A program made the translations under genes and the position numbers. Positions 1 through 5,717 of a DNA stretch of 5,999 nucleotides are shown here, in pieces. Under the pieces are notes generated by a model. The model was not told the DNA's origin, searched no databases, and worked only from the letters and a program-made list of their open reading frames with translations. The stretch covers positions 1-5,999 of the forward strand of contig MHMF01000032.1 in the NCBI GenBank assembly GCA_001821475.1, written 5' to 3'. Source of the stretch: Candidatus Nealsonbacteria bacterium RIFCSPLOWO2_01_FULL_38_120 (lineage in GTDB: Bacteria; Patescibacteriota; Minisyncoccia; Minisyncoccales; GWA2-38-27). How positions within the stretch are numbered: position 1 is the stretch's first letter; the number at the start of each line of letters is the position of its first letter.

Positions 1-405
1 CGGCGACCAATCAATTATTGCTAATTTTCCGCGTTTTTTCAAAATCCTGATTGCTTCTGATATTATAACTCTTTTATCCGCAACCTGAAAGAGCAGGTTG
101 GGGATAAGCACCAAATCAAGATACAAATCAGACAAAGACGACCCCCTTGATTTTTCCAAATCAGAATGGACGATTCTTATATTATTCACCCTTTCTGAAA
201 TCGCTTTGCTTTTCAAAGCCGAGAGCGGAGCTGTCTGAATGTCAATGGCAAAAACAAACCCGTCTTCCAAAATATTCGCCAAAGGAATTGCAAAACCTCC
301 GGAACCGCATCCAAATTCTGCGGCAAGCATATTGGACTTCAGACCAAGCCCATTGAGGATTGTCGTCGGATTAAGAAATTCACTTTGTCCTTTTTCTAAA
401 ACCAT
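1..405 (-). CDS. Class I SAM-dependent methyltransferase, N-terminal part (cut by window edge)
   Basis: I read an open frame of 135 codons from ATG at 405-403 to the left edge with no stop, so the C-terminus is missing. The translation has the Rossmann-type SAM-binding core: motif I AEFGCGSGGFAIP at residues 29-41, the acidic residue after strand 2 in FAIDIQ (D55), a motif III aspartate in HSDLEK (D82), a motif IV-like LDLVLIPNLLF (96-106), and ILKKRGKLAIIDWSP (121-135), which resembles the post-motif II strand of UbiE/Methyltransf_11-type enzymes. The substrate cannot be told. It lies 177 bp downstream of gyrA on the same strand. No Shine-Dalgarno site is visible; the leader just before the ATG is a run of NNCAAAA-type heptamers (reverse complement), part of an inverted repeat. 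The fold assignment is firm, the start fairly firm, the function open. Confidence 0.85.
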   Translation of the reverse strand, partial: MVLEKGQSEFLNPTTILNGLGLKSNMLAAEFGCGSGGFAIPLANILEDGFVFAIDIQTAPLSALKSKAISERVNNIRIVHSDLEKSRGSSLSDLYLDLVLIPNLLFQVADKRVIISEAIRILKKRGKLAIIDWSP

Positions 406-411
406 GTTTTT

Positions 412-579
412 AACTCAAAATTCAAAACTCAAAACGCAAAACCATAATTTAAAACCTTAAAACCATTTTCTTCCCCGCGCTTCCTTCCATCCGATGACCA
501 TCGGAGGGGAGGATTAAGGAGGGGGTAGTTTTAAACTTTAAGGTTATAGTTTTGAGTTTTGAACTTTGAGTTTTGAGTT
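412..579. repeat. Imperfect inverted repeat built of A-rich heptamers (gap between gyrA and methyltransferase)
   Basis: The left arm 412-447 and right arm 544-579 are reverse complements at 31 of 36 positions by my count. The left arm consists of four phased heptamers of form NNCAAAA (414-441); the right arm has the matching TTTTGAG-type units (550-577). The arms begin only a few bases from the methyltransferase start and the gyrA stop. A separate hairpin (482-513) sits almost exactly at the centre. There is no protein-coding signal in the gap. Confidence 0.75.
482..513. other. Strong hairpin downstream of gyrA
   Basis: Positions 482-496 pair with 499-513 around a two-base centre, with one mismatch (489/506) and one G-T wobble (486/509); the core is CCGATG-AC-CATCGG at 491-504. 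On the minus strand it follows gyrA by about 70 bases. No U-tract directly follows the stem in either direction, so it is not a classical intrinsic terminator, though it could protect mRNA 3' ends or be an interspersed palindromic repeat. Confidence 0.6.
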
Positions 580-582
580 TCG

Positions 583-3123
583 TTAGATACAAGCGGCTGA
601 CGCCACCTTGTCTCCTTCTTCCAGCCGCATAATCCTGACACCTTGAGTCGCCCGGCTGATTTTTGGAATTAAAGCAACCTTTGTCCTGATAACCTGTCCG
701 TGTTTTGAAATAACAATCAAATCCTCATCCTCGTCTCCGCCAACTATTTTTGAAAACACAAGCGCTCCGGTTTTTGAAGTGGTTTTAGCTGTTTTAATCC
801 CGCTCCCTCCCCTGCCCTGTATTCTATATTCTTTCAAATCCGTCCTCTTCCCATAGCCATTTTCCGTCACCACTAATAAATATAAATCCGTTTTTTCCTT
901 TTTATTGGTTATTGGTAATTGGTTATTGGAAACTCTGATGATGTCCATTCCCACAACCATATCGCCTTTTTTTAAAGAAATCGCTCTAATGCCGGAAGTT
1001 GCCCTGCCCATCTCCCTTATTTCTTTTTCTTTGAATTTTATTGACTGGCCGTTTTTCGTGGCGATTATAATATCGTTATCTCCGGAACTTTTCGCCACTT
1101 TTTTCAAAAAGTCGCCTTGCCTGAGATTTATGGCTATTAAGCCTGATTTTCTTACATTTTTAAATTCCTCCAAAGCCGTCCGTTTTATTATACCATTTTG
1201 AGTTACCATCACCAAATCCTTAACTCCTGTCTTCTCATCTTCTTTATCCAAAGTTATCAAAGACAAAATTTTGTCCTGGGGAGTAATTTCCAGAAAATTC
1301 AAAAGCCCGCGGCCTCGCGCCACCCTTGTTCCCTCCGGAATTTCATAGACAAATGTCCTAAAAACTTTTCCCGAATCAGTGAAGAAAAACAGAGAATCGT
1401 GGGTCTGGCAATCCAAGAAATGTTCAACCACATCGTCTTGCAATGTTTTCATGCCCATAATTCCCTTACCCCCTCTTTTTTGGATTTTATACGTTTCCGG
1501 ATTTATTCTTTTTATGTAGCCTCCTTGCGTCAAAGTGATTATTGTTTCCTCCAAAGGCACCAAATCCTCCTCAGCTATTTCCCCGACCTTCTGGCTGAAA
1601 ACTTTTGTCCTTCTGGCATCGCCGAATCCTTTTTTCGCTTCTTCTATTTCGCCCCTTACCACTTCTTTTATTTTATTAGGGCTTGCCAGAATTTCCGTCA
1701 AGTCCTTTATTTTCGTTTTAAGCTGTTTCAGCTCTTCTTCAATTTTCGCCCGTTCAAGTTTTGCCAACGCGGCTAATTTTGTTTCCAAAATCGCGTTCGC
1801 TTGAATTTCCGTCAAAACGAATCTTTTCATCAAATTATTCTGAGCATCCTCCCTGCTTTCCGATGATTTTATAATCCTAATCACCTCGTCTATGTTTGCC
1901 AGGCATTTATGCAGACCTTCCAAGATATGCGCCCGCTCTTTGGCTTTGTCCAAATCGTATTTCACGCGCCTCGCTACCACCTCTTGGCGGTGGGCAATAA
2001 AATAACTCAATGCTTCGGCCAAAGACAAAACCCTTGGCTGCAATCCGTCAACCAAGGCAAGCATATTCAAGTGAAACGGCTTTTGCAAATCAGTGTATTT
2101 ATAGAGCCGGTTTAAAACCTTTTTCGGATAAGCGTCTTTCTGAAGGTCCATTACAATCCTGGTGCCGTCTTTGTCTGATTCGTCGCGGATGTCTTTTATG
2201 CCTTCAATTTTTTTCTCTTGCACAAGATTGGCAAATTGCTTAACCAACTCTGATTTCTGCACCTGGTACGGAATTTCTTTTATTATTATCTGTTGTTTGC
2301 CGTCTTTTTCTTTTTCAATTATTTCAACTTCGCCTCTTACCATAATAGGCCCTCTACCCTGCGAATAAGCTGAAAGTATGTCGTCTTTGCCGTAAATCGC
2401 TCCGCCGGTCGGAAAATCAGGGCCTTTGACAAATTGAAAAAGGTCTTCCGTGTCTGATTTGGGATTGTCAACTAAATATATCAAGGCGTCGCAAAGCTCG
2501 CTAAGATTATGAGGCGGGATATTAGTCGCCATTCCAACAGCTATGCCAAGAGAGCCGTTAAGCAAAAGCTGAGGAAGAGGAGAGGGCAAAAGAGTCGGCT
2601 CTTTTCTCGTGCCGTCATAATTTTCCCGAAAATCAACTGTGTTTTTGCCAATGTCTTTTAATGTTTCCTCCCCGACTTTGGAAAGCCGCATTTCCGTGTA
2701 CCTCATTGCCGCGAATTCACCAGGGTCGTCTAATGAGCCCAAATTTCCCTGTCCTTGTATTAAAGGATATCGCAAAGAAAAATCCTGCGCCATTCTGATT
2801 GCCGCGTCATAAACCGATTGGTCGCCGTGAGGATGATAACGGCCCAAAGTGGACCCGACTACCGTTGCGGATTTCCTGAATTTAGCTCCGTGAGTAAGGC
2901 CGTCTTCATACATTGCGTATAAAATCCTGCGATGAACCGGCTTTAGCCCATCTCTTGCGTCAGGAAGCGCGCGGGAAACAATTACAGACATTGCATAATC
3001 AATATATGAATCGCGCATTTCTGCCGATATTTCCCGGCCTTGAACGCCCTTAATAATAGGAGCGACATTGCCCTGCATTTCGTTCTTTGCCTCGTTTGGT
3101 TTTTCGTTTTTTTCTTTTGCCAT
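583..3123 (-). CDS. gyrA: DNA gyrase subunit A
   Basis: This 846-residue protein is the breakage-reunion subunit of DNA gyrase, which with GyrB introduces negative supercoils using ATP. The N-terminal winged-helix/tower region is clear: RALPDARDGLKPVHRRILYAM (split over residues 51-71), YHPHGDQSVYDAAIRMAQ (96-113), and AAMRYTE (138-144) with catalytic tyrosine Y142. A coiled-coil region lies at about 384-500. The C-terminal beta-pinwheel begins near 510 and carries a GyrA box QKRGGKG at 548-554 (nt 1482-1462), which supports GyrA rather than ParC. Length is near the family norm (E. coli GyrA is 875). The ATG at 3123 is the only sensible start, since an in-frame TAA lies 7-9 bases upstream. 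No Shine-Dalgarno site is close to it; a GGAGGTG lies 29 bases away. Odd points: Gln at the position equivalent to E. coli Ser83 (Q102), and a short repeat-derived insert at about residues 731-742. The gyrB gene is not in the window. Confidence 0.97.
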   Translation of the reverse strand: MAKEKNEKPNEAKNEMQGNVAPIIKGVQGREISAEMRDSYIDYAMSVIVSRALPDARDGLKPVHRRILYAMYEDGLTHGAKFRKSATVVGSTLGRYHPHGDQSVYDAAIRMAQDFSLRYPLIQGQGNLGSLDDPGEFAAMRYTEMRLSKVGEETLKDIGKNTVDFRENYDGTRKEPTLLPSPLPQLLLNGSLGIAVGMATNIPPHNLSELCDALIYLVDNPKSDTEDLFQFVKGPDFPTGGAIYGKDDILSAYSQGRGPIMVRGEVEIIEKEKDGKQQIIIKEIPYQVQKSELVKQFANLVQEKKIEGIKDIRDESDKDGTRIVMDLQKDAYPKKVLNRLYKYTDLQKPFHLNMLALVDGLQPRVLSLAEALSYFIAHRQEVVARRVKYDLDKAKERAHILEGLHKCLANIDEVIRIIKSSESREDAQNNLMKRFVLTEIQANAILETKLAALAKLERAKIEEELKQLKTKIKDLTEILASPNKIKEVVRGEIEEAKKGFGDARRTKVFSQKVGEIAEEDLVPLEETIITLTQGGYIKRINPETYKIQKRGGKGIMGMKTLQDDVVEHFLDCQTHDSLFFFTDSGKVFRTFVYEIPEGTRVARGRGLLNFLEITPQDKILSLITLDKEDEKTGVKDLVMVTQNGIIKRTALEEFKNVRKSGLIAINLRQGDFLKKVAKSSGDNDIIIATKNGQSIKFKEKEIREMGRATSGIRAISLKKGDMVVGMDIIRVSNNQLPITNKKEKTDLYLLVVTENGYGKRTDLKEYRIQGRGGSGIKTAKTTSKTGALVFSKIVGGDEDEDLIVISKHGQVIRTKVALIPKISRATQGVRIMRLEEGDKVASAACI
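898..933. repeat. Short A/T-rich tandem repeat inside the gyrA coding sequence
   Basis: On the plus strand this is a run of TATTGG/TAATTGG-type units (TTATTGGTTATTGGTAATTG and onward, 903-930). On the coding strand it is read in frame as VSNNQLPITNKK (GyrA 731-742), between the pinwheel segments VVGMDII and DLYLLVVTENGYGKRT, where GyrA proteins usually have only a short loop. Its style resembles the intergenic repeats of this window more than coding DNA. Confidence 0.6.
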
Positions 3124-3207
3124 TTTTATTTAATCTATTCAACAATCACTTTCACCTCCGCAGTGTGATTATCCGATAATAACACTGATATTTTTGGTAT
3201 TTACATT

Positions 3208-3459
3208 TTACATTTCTTTGTCTGCGCTGGCTAAATTATCTATCAAGAAATTCTGAATGTCCAATCTCAACGGTTGAACATCAATCGCAGGCAGACCCGC
3301 GCCTTCCATAAATCCTTTCTCCTGGAAATCCGCCATTTTCCTTTGGACATAAAAAATATAGACAACGGATAATGCCAAACCAATTACAACAACTGCTACC
3401 CAAAGTATTATCTTTTTGGCATTTTCTGGATAATTTTGTAATTTTTTAAAGAAATCCAC
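3208..3459 (-). CDS. Small bitopic membrane protein, function unknown
   Basis: An 83-residue protein starting at GTG (3459-3457). It has a short basic, hydrophilic N-terminus (residues 1-16, with four Lys), one hydrophobic segment at about 17-38 (IILWVAVVVIGLALSVVYIF), then a charged stretch (QRKMADFQEK) and a soluble tail ending ...ADKEM. This predicts a single membrane pass with the N-terminus inside; no signal-peptidase site is obvious. I know of no named family; similar small proteins with a KKIILW-type membrane anchor occur, from memory, in Parcubacteria. It lies between the MBL-fold gene (127 bp) and gyrA (84 bp), on the same strand. No ATG is available upstream in frame and no Shine-Dalgarno site is seen, so the GTG start is by elimination. 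That it is a real gene is likely, because the hydrophobic pattern and flanking charges are those of a true membrane anchor. Confidence 0.75.
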   Translation of the reverse strand: MDFFKKLQNYPENAKKIILWVAVVVIGLALSVVYIFYVQRKMADFQEKGFMEGAGLPAIDVQPLRLDIQNFLIDNLASADKEM

Positions 3460-3462
3460 AAT

Positions 3463-3587
3463 ACGAATTTTTAATTTCTAAATAATTTCTAAATGTCTAA
3501 ATTTTTAATGACGACGGGTTCGGTTTAAAAATTTAATCATTAAAGCATTATTTACAAAATTAAAAATTGGAAATTAAAAATTTTCGT
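3463..3587. repeat. Inverted A/T-rich repeat between the MBL-fold gene and the membrane protein
   Basis: The left arm 3463-3481 (ACGAATTTTTAATTTCTAA) matches the reverse complement of 3567-3587 with a two-base gap and one mismatch. Inside the left side the 11-mer AATTTCTAAAT is perfectly duplicated in tandem (3473-3483 and 3484-3494), followed by a third partial unit (CTAAAT, 3497-3502). The right arm reaches into the stop codon of the MBL-fold gene. No gene and no convincing promoter are seen in this 127-bp gap. Confidence 0.6.
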
Positions 3588-4225
3588 TACGGTTGCAATA
3601 TTATCACCTTCGCTTCCTCGTTTGAAATATCTTTTTTCCTGATTGACAACTTCGGCAAGGCCTCCAAGGACTTTATCCCCAATATCTTCAAAAATTTATC
3701 AACCCCATCAAGCTCTGTTCTTATCTGCGGGATTTTATAATTCATCGGAATAATTATTTTTGGCTCTATCTGCGACATTATTTTAACCGCTTGCTGGCTA
3801 TCCAAAGAATTTCCTCCTCCGACTGGAATCATTAAAACATCAACCTCCCCGATTTTCTCAAGCTGTTCGGTTGAAAGCTCTTTTTCTCCCAACAATCCTA
3901 AATGGCAAATTTTTATATCTTCCGCCTCAATTGTGTAAATAGTATTATTTTTAACAGCTCCCGCTTTGTCCGGCTTTGCCTCTGACTTCACGCCTCTCAT
4001 ATATATCTCCTTAACATCATATTCTCCCGGACCGCCAGCCCAAAAATAAGCGCCAAACGCATTTTTTTCCGCTTCCGGATTCGTGAAAAGCAAAACATCT
4101 GCTTCCTGCCTCGGAGAACGCAAACTGCCCTCCTTGCTGGGCGGATCAATCAAAATATTAACCGGGTCTTTAATCGGCTGGGCAACTATCTTAAAACAAT
4201 TTTCTCCATACCAATTGATATTCAT
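3587..4225 (-). CDS. Metallo-beta-lactamase-fold protein lacking the metal-binding motif (probable pseudoenzyme)
   Basis: A 212-residue protein with the layout of the L-ascorbate-lactonase-like (UPF0173/Lactamase_B_3) branch of the MBL superfamily: an opening strand INWYGENCFKI (3-13), ILIDPPSKE (24-32), GGPGEYDVKEIYMRGV (64-79), a CHLGLLG segment (107-113), VDVLMIPVGGG (128-138), and KIIIPMNYKIP (156-166). In active members the strand after the first Asp leads to HxHxDH; here that place reads LLFTNPEAEKNAF (45-57), with no histidine. The later ligands are also changed: the Asp of HLGD is Leu111, and the usual His of PMHYK is Asn162. Only His108 remains. The frame is intact and the fold motifs are well kept, so the gene appears maintained for a non-hydrolytic role or different chemistry. 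ATG start at 4225; no Shine-Dalgarno site is evident. It is the first gene of the minus-strand set, about 150 bp from the predicted promoter. Confidence 0.85.
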   Translation of the reverse strand: MNINWYGENCFKIVAQPIKDPVNILIDPPSKEGSLRSPRQEADVLLFTNPEAEKNAFGAYFWAGGPGEYDVKEIYMRGVKSEAKPDKAGAVKNNTIYTIEAEDIKICHLGLLGEKELSTEQLEKIGEVDVLMIPVGGGNSLDSQQAVKIMSQIEPKIIIPMNYKIPQIRTELDGVDKFLKILGIKSLEALPKLSIRKKDISNEEAKVIILQP

Positions 4226-4239
4226 AAAAACTCAAAGCG

Positions 4240-4352
4240 TAAAACGAAAAATGTAAAACTAATGTGTCGCTTCGCGACAATATATATTATCAATTATGAC
4301 AGGGGCATTCCCCGTCCATAATTAATACCTTGATTTTACATTTTTCATTTTA
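4240..4352. repeat. Inverted repeat in the leader of the minus-strand gene set
   Basis: The arm 4240-4258 (TAAAACGAAAAATGTAAAA) is the reverse complement of 4334-4352 at 18 of 19 positions. It encloses two smaller hairpins. The similarity in layout to the repeats at 412-579 and 3463-3587 suggests one kind of element, though the sequence itself differs. Confidence 0.65.
4265..4323 (-). other. Two hairpins in the 5' leader of the MBL-fold gene
   Basis: The first is TGTCGC-TTC-GCGACA (4265-4279), a perfect six-base-pair stem. The second spans 4292-4323: AATTATG pairs with CATAATT, then AC/GT, then GGGG/CCCC with a CATT loop, thirteen pairs in all with single-base bulges at 4301 and 4316. If transcription starts near 4369 both lie in the minus-strand untranslated leader. 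No U-tract follows either, so termination is unlikely. I do not recognise a known riboswitch or ribosomal leader. Confidence 0.5.
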
Positions 4353-4375
4353 AGTTTTAAATTCGCTTTTATTTT

Positions 4376-4404
4376 ATTATATCATAACCAAAAATACGAT
4401 TCAA
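4376..4404 (-). promoter_or_regulatory. Predicted sigma70-type promoter for the minus-strand genes
   Basis: Read on the minus strand: -35 TTGAAT (4404-4399, four of six consensus bases), a 17-bp spacer, and a perfect -10 TATAAT (4381-4376) preceded by TGA, giving an extended -10 TGnTATAAT. Transcription would start near 4369, leaving a leader of about 145 nt before the MBL-fold gene. Confidence 0.65.
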
Positions 4405-4424
4405 CTTTTCGCAAAAATTTTTAA

Positions 4425-4478
4425 TTTTTCATCGTAGTAAAAAATCTACGATCGTAGGAAATCTACTACGATGAAAAA
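4425..4478. promoter_or_regulatory. 54-bp concentric palindrome between divergent promoters (candidate operator)
   Basis: The outer arms 4425-4439 (TTTTTCATCGTAGTA) and 4464-4478 (TACTACGATGAAAAA) are perfect 15-bp reverse complements. A perfect 12-bp palindrome CTACGATCGTAG (4446-4457) shares exactly the same centre, between 4451 and 4452. The motif ATCGTAG/CTACGAT therefore occurs four times in alternating orientation. The element lies between the two predicted -35 boxes (4404 minus, 4483 plus). It suits cooperative binding of a dimeric regulator; an extruded or RNA hairpin is the alternative. Confidence 0.6.
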
Positions 4479-4482
4479 ACTA

Positions 4483-4511
4483 TTGCATTATAAAAATCTC
4501 CGTGATATAAA
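4483..4511 (+). promoter_or_regulatory. Possible promoter for the S1 gene
   Basis: -35 TTGCAT (4483-4488, three of six consensus bases), a 17-bp spacer and -10 TATAAA (4506-4511, five of six). A start near 4518 would give a leader of only about 14 nt, consistent with the absence of a Shine-Dalgarno site before the ATG at 4532. The A/T richness of the region makes chance matches easy. Confidence 0.35.
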
Positions 4512-4531
4512 CAAAATATATTTTACATCTT

Positions 4532-5653
4532 ATGGAAAAAACTATTGATAAAGAAAATTATCCGAAACCATTGAGAGTCGGCGAAATCGCAAGAGGTGAA
4601 GTCGTGAACAAAGGCAAAGCCTCTGTTTTTTTGGATTTGGGACCAAGAGGCGCGGGTATAATTTACGGACGGGAATTTTATGAAGCGAAAGAAAAATTGA
4701 AAAACTGCAAAGCAGGCGATATTTTTTTCGCTAAAGTGGTTGATACTGAAAACGACGACGGATACACAGAGCTTTCCCTTACAAAAGCAGGCAAAGAAAT
4801 AGCATGGGAAGACCTTGCTCAAAAAAGAAATAATAATGAAAATGTTTCAGTCAGAATTTTAGGCGCCAATAAGGGCGGTTTGCTTGCCGAAGTTTCCGGC
4901 ATTCCGGCTTTTCTGCCTGTTTCGCAATTATCTCCCGTCAATTACCCAAAAGTGGAAAATGGGGATAGCCAGAAAATATTGAAAGCACTCCAAAAATTCG
5001 TGGGCAAAGAAATGGAATTAAGAATTTTTGACATTGACCCGCAAGAAGAAAAACTCATACTCTCTGAAAAAGCCAAAGAAAGCGGAAAAATAAAAGAAGC
5101 GCTAAAAAACTATAATATAGGAGATATCGTTGAGGGAGAAATCACGGGCGTAGTGGATTTCGGAGCATTTATTAAATTTTCATCCTCTGCCGATAATACA
5201 AAAATCAAATCAAAAGACAATGTTTCGGACGAAGGCGAAGAAACAGCCAGCTCTCTTGAGGGCTTAATTCACATTTCTGAACTTGATTGGCAATTGATTG
5301 ACAATCCGTCTGAAGTTGTAAAAGTGGGTCAGAAAGTAAAAGCAAAAATAATTGACATTTCAAATAACAAAATTTCGCTTTCATTGAAAGCGCTAAAAGA
5401 AGACCCGTGGAAAAGCATTGAAAATGATTATAAAAAAGAAGACACGGTTAAAGGTGAAGTGGTAAAGATAAATCCTTTCGGCGCTTTTGTTAAAATCGCA
5501 AAAAATATCCAGGGTTTGTGCCATGTCTCCGGATTTGATTCCCAGAAAAATATGGGAGAAACCCTGAAAATCGGCGAAAAATACAATTTCCAAATCATCT
5601 CAATAGATCCCAAAGAGCACAGAATGACGCTAATGTTGGTGGGTAGTGAATAA
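4532..5653 (+). CDS. rpsA: Four-domain S1 RNA-binding protein, probable 30S ribosomal protein S1
   Basis: A 373-residue protein made of four OB-fold S1 domains: about 14-84 (VGEIARGEVVNKGKASVFLDLG...), 103-180 (divergent, ...GIPAFLPVSQLS...), 194-287 (IGDIVEGEITGVVDFGAFIKF...GLIHISELDW) and 302-370 (VKGEVVKINPFGAFVKI...GLCHVSGFD). Domains 3 and 4 have the classic GxVxxxxxFGAFV and GLxHxS signatures. In the ribosome S1 binds mRNA and aids initiation; E. coli S1 has six domains (557 residues), while four-domain forms are usual in many other bacteria. Domain 3 carries an acidic/polar insert at about 217-241 (nt 5180-5254) between strand 3 and GLIHIS. The ATG at 4532 gives a short leader peptide before domain 1; no Shine-Dalgarno site is seen. 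It is transcribed away from the MBL-fold gene and ends 36 bp before an intrinsic terminator, so it is probably monocistronic. A general S1-domain RNA-binding protein is the alternative. Confidence 0.9.
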   Translation: MEKTIDKENYPKPLRVGEIARGEVVNKGKASVFLDLGPRGAGIIYGREFYEAKEKLKNCKAGDIFFAKVVDTENDDGYTELSLTKAGKEIAWEDLAQKRNNNENVSVRILGANKGGLLAEVSGIPAFLPVSQLSPVNYPKVENGDSQKILKALQKFVGKEMELRIFDIDPQEEKLILSEKAKESGKIKEALKNYNIGDIVEGEITGVVDFGAFIKFSSSADNTKIKSKDNVSDEGEETASSLEGLIHISELDWQLIDNPSEVVKVGQKVKAKIIDISNNKISLSLKALKEDPWKSIENDYKKEDTVKGEVVKINPFGAFVKIAKNIQGLCHVSGFDSQKNMGETLKIGEKYNFQIISIDPKEHRMTLMLVGSE

Positions 5654-5689
5654 TCTATATCTGATTAGCGGCCATATCAATATTAAGAG

Positions 5690-5712
5690 ACAGAGCAACG
5701 CTCTGTTTTTTT
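5690..5712 (+). terminator. Intrinsic terminator of the S1 gene
   Basis: A seven-base-pair stem ACAGAGC-AAC-GCTCTGT (5690-5706) runs directly into seven T residues (5706-5712). It lies 36 bp after the S1 stop codon on the same strand. This is a textbook factor-independent terminator. Confidence 0.88.
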
Positions 5713-5717
5713 GTTTT

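Noticed and set aside
147..460. Plus-strand open frames of 69 and 73 codons at the left edge
   Set aside because: They are antisense to a well-supported methyltransferase with clear SAM-binding motifs.
482..513. Intrinsic terminator for gyrA
   Set aside because: The hairpin is strong, but no run of U follows it in the minus-strand direction, so it is listed only as a hairpin.
414..577. CRISPR array, suggested by the regularly spaced heptamers
   Set aside because: The units are only about 7 bp, contiguous without spacers, and inverted between the two arms.
1198..1776. Long plus-strand open frame of 192 codons opposite gyrA
   Set aside because: It lies wholly inside gyrA on the other strand, is rich in Phe, Ser, Cys and His with no domain pattern, and is explained by the codon bias of gyrA.
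583..3123. Topoisomerase IV subunit ParC instead of GyrA
   Set aside because: A GyrA box (QKRGGKG, residues 548-554) and a full pinwheel domain are present.
4226..4531. tRNA or known small RNA gene in the divergent gap
   Set aside because: No cloverleaf, TPsiC-like GGTTCRA box with matching stems, or recognisable ncRNA consensus was seen; the hairpins are simple and the region is otherwise A/T-rich.
4523..4822. Minus-strand open frame of 99 codons opposite the S1 gene
   Set aside because: It overlaps the first S1 domain on the opposite strand and has a Phe/Cys-rich composition typical of antisense shadows of Lys/Glu-rich genes.
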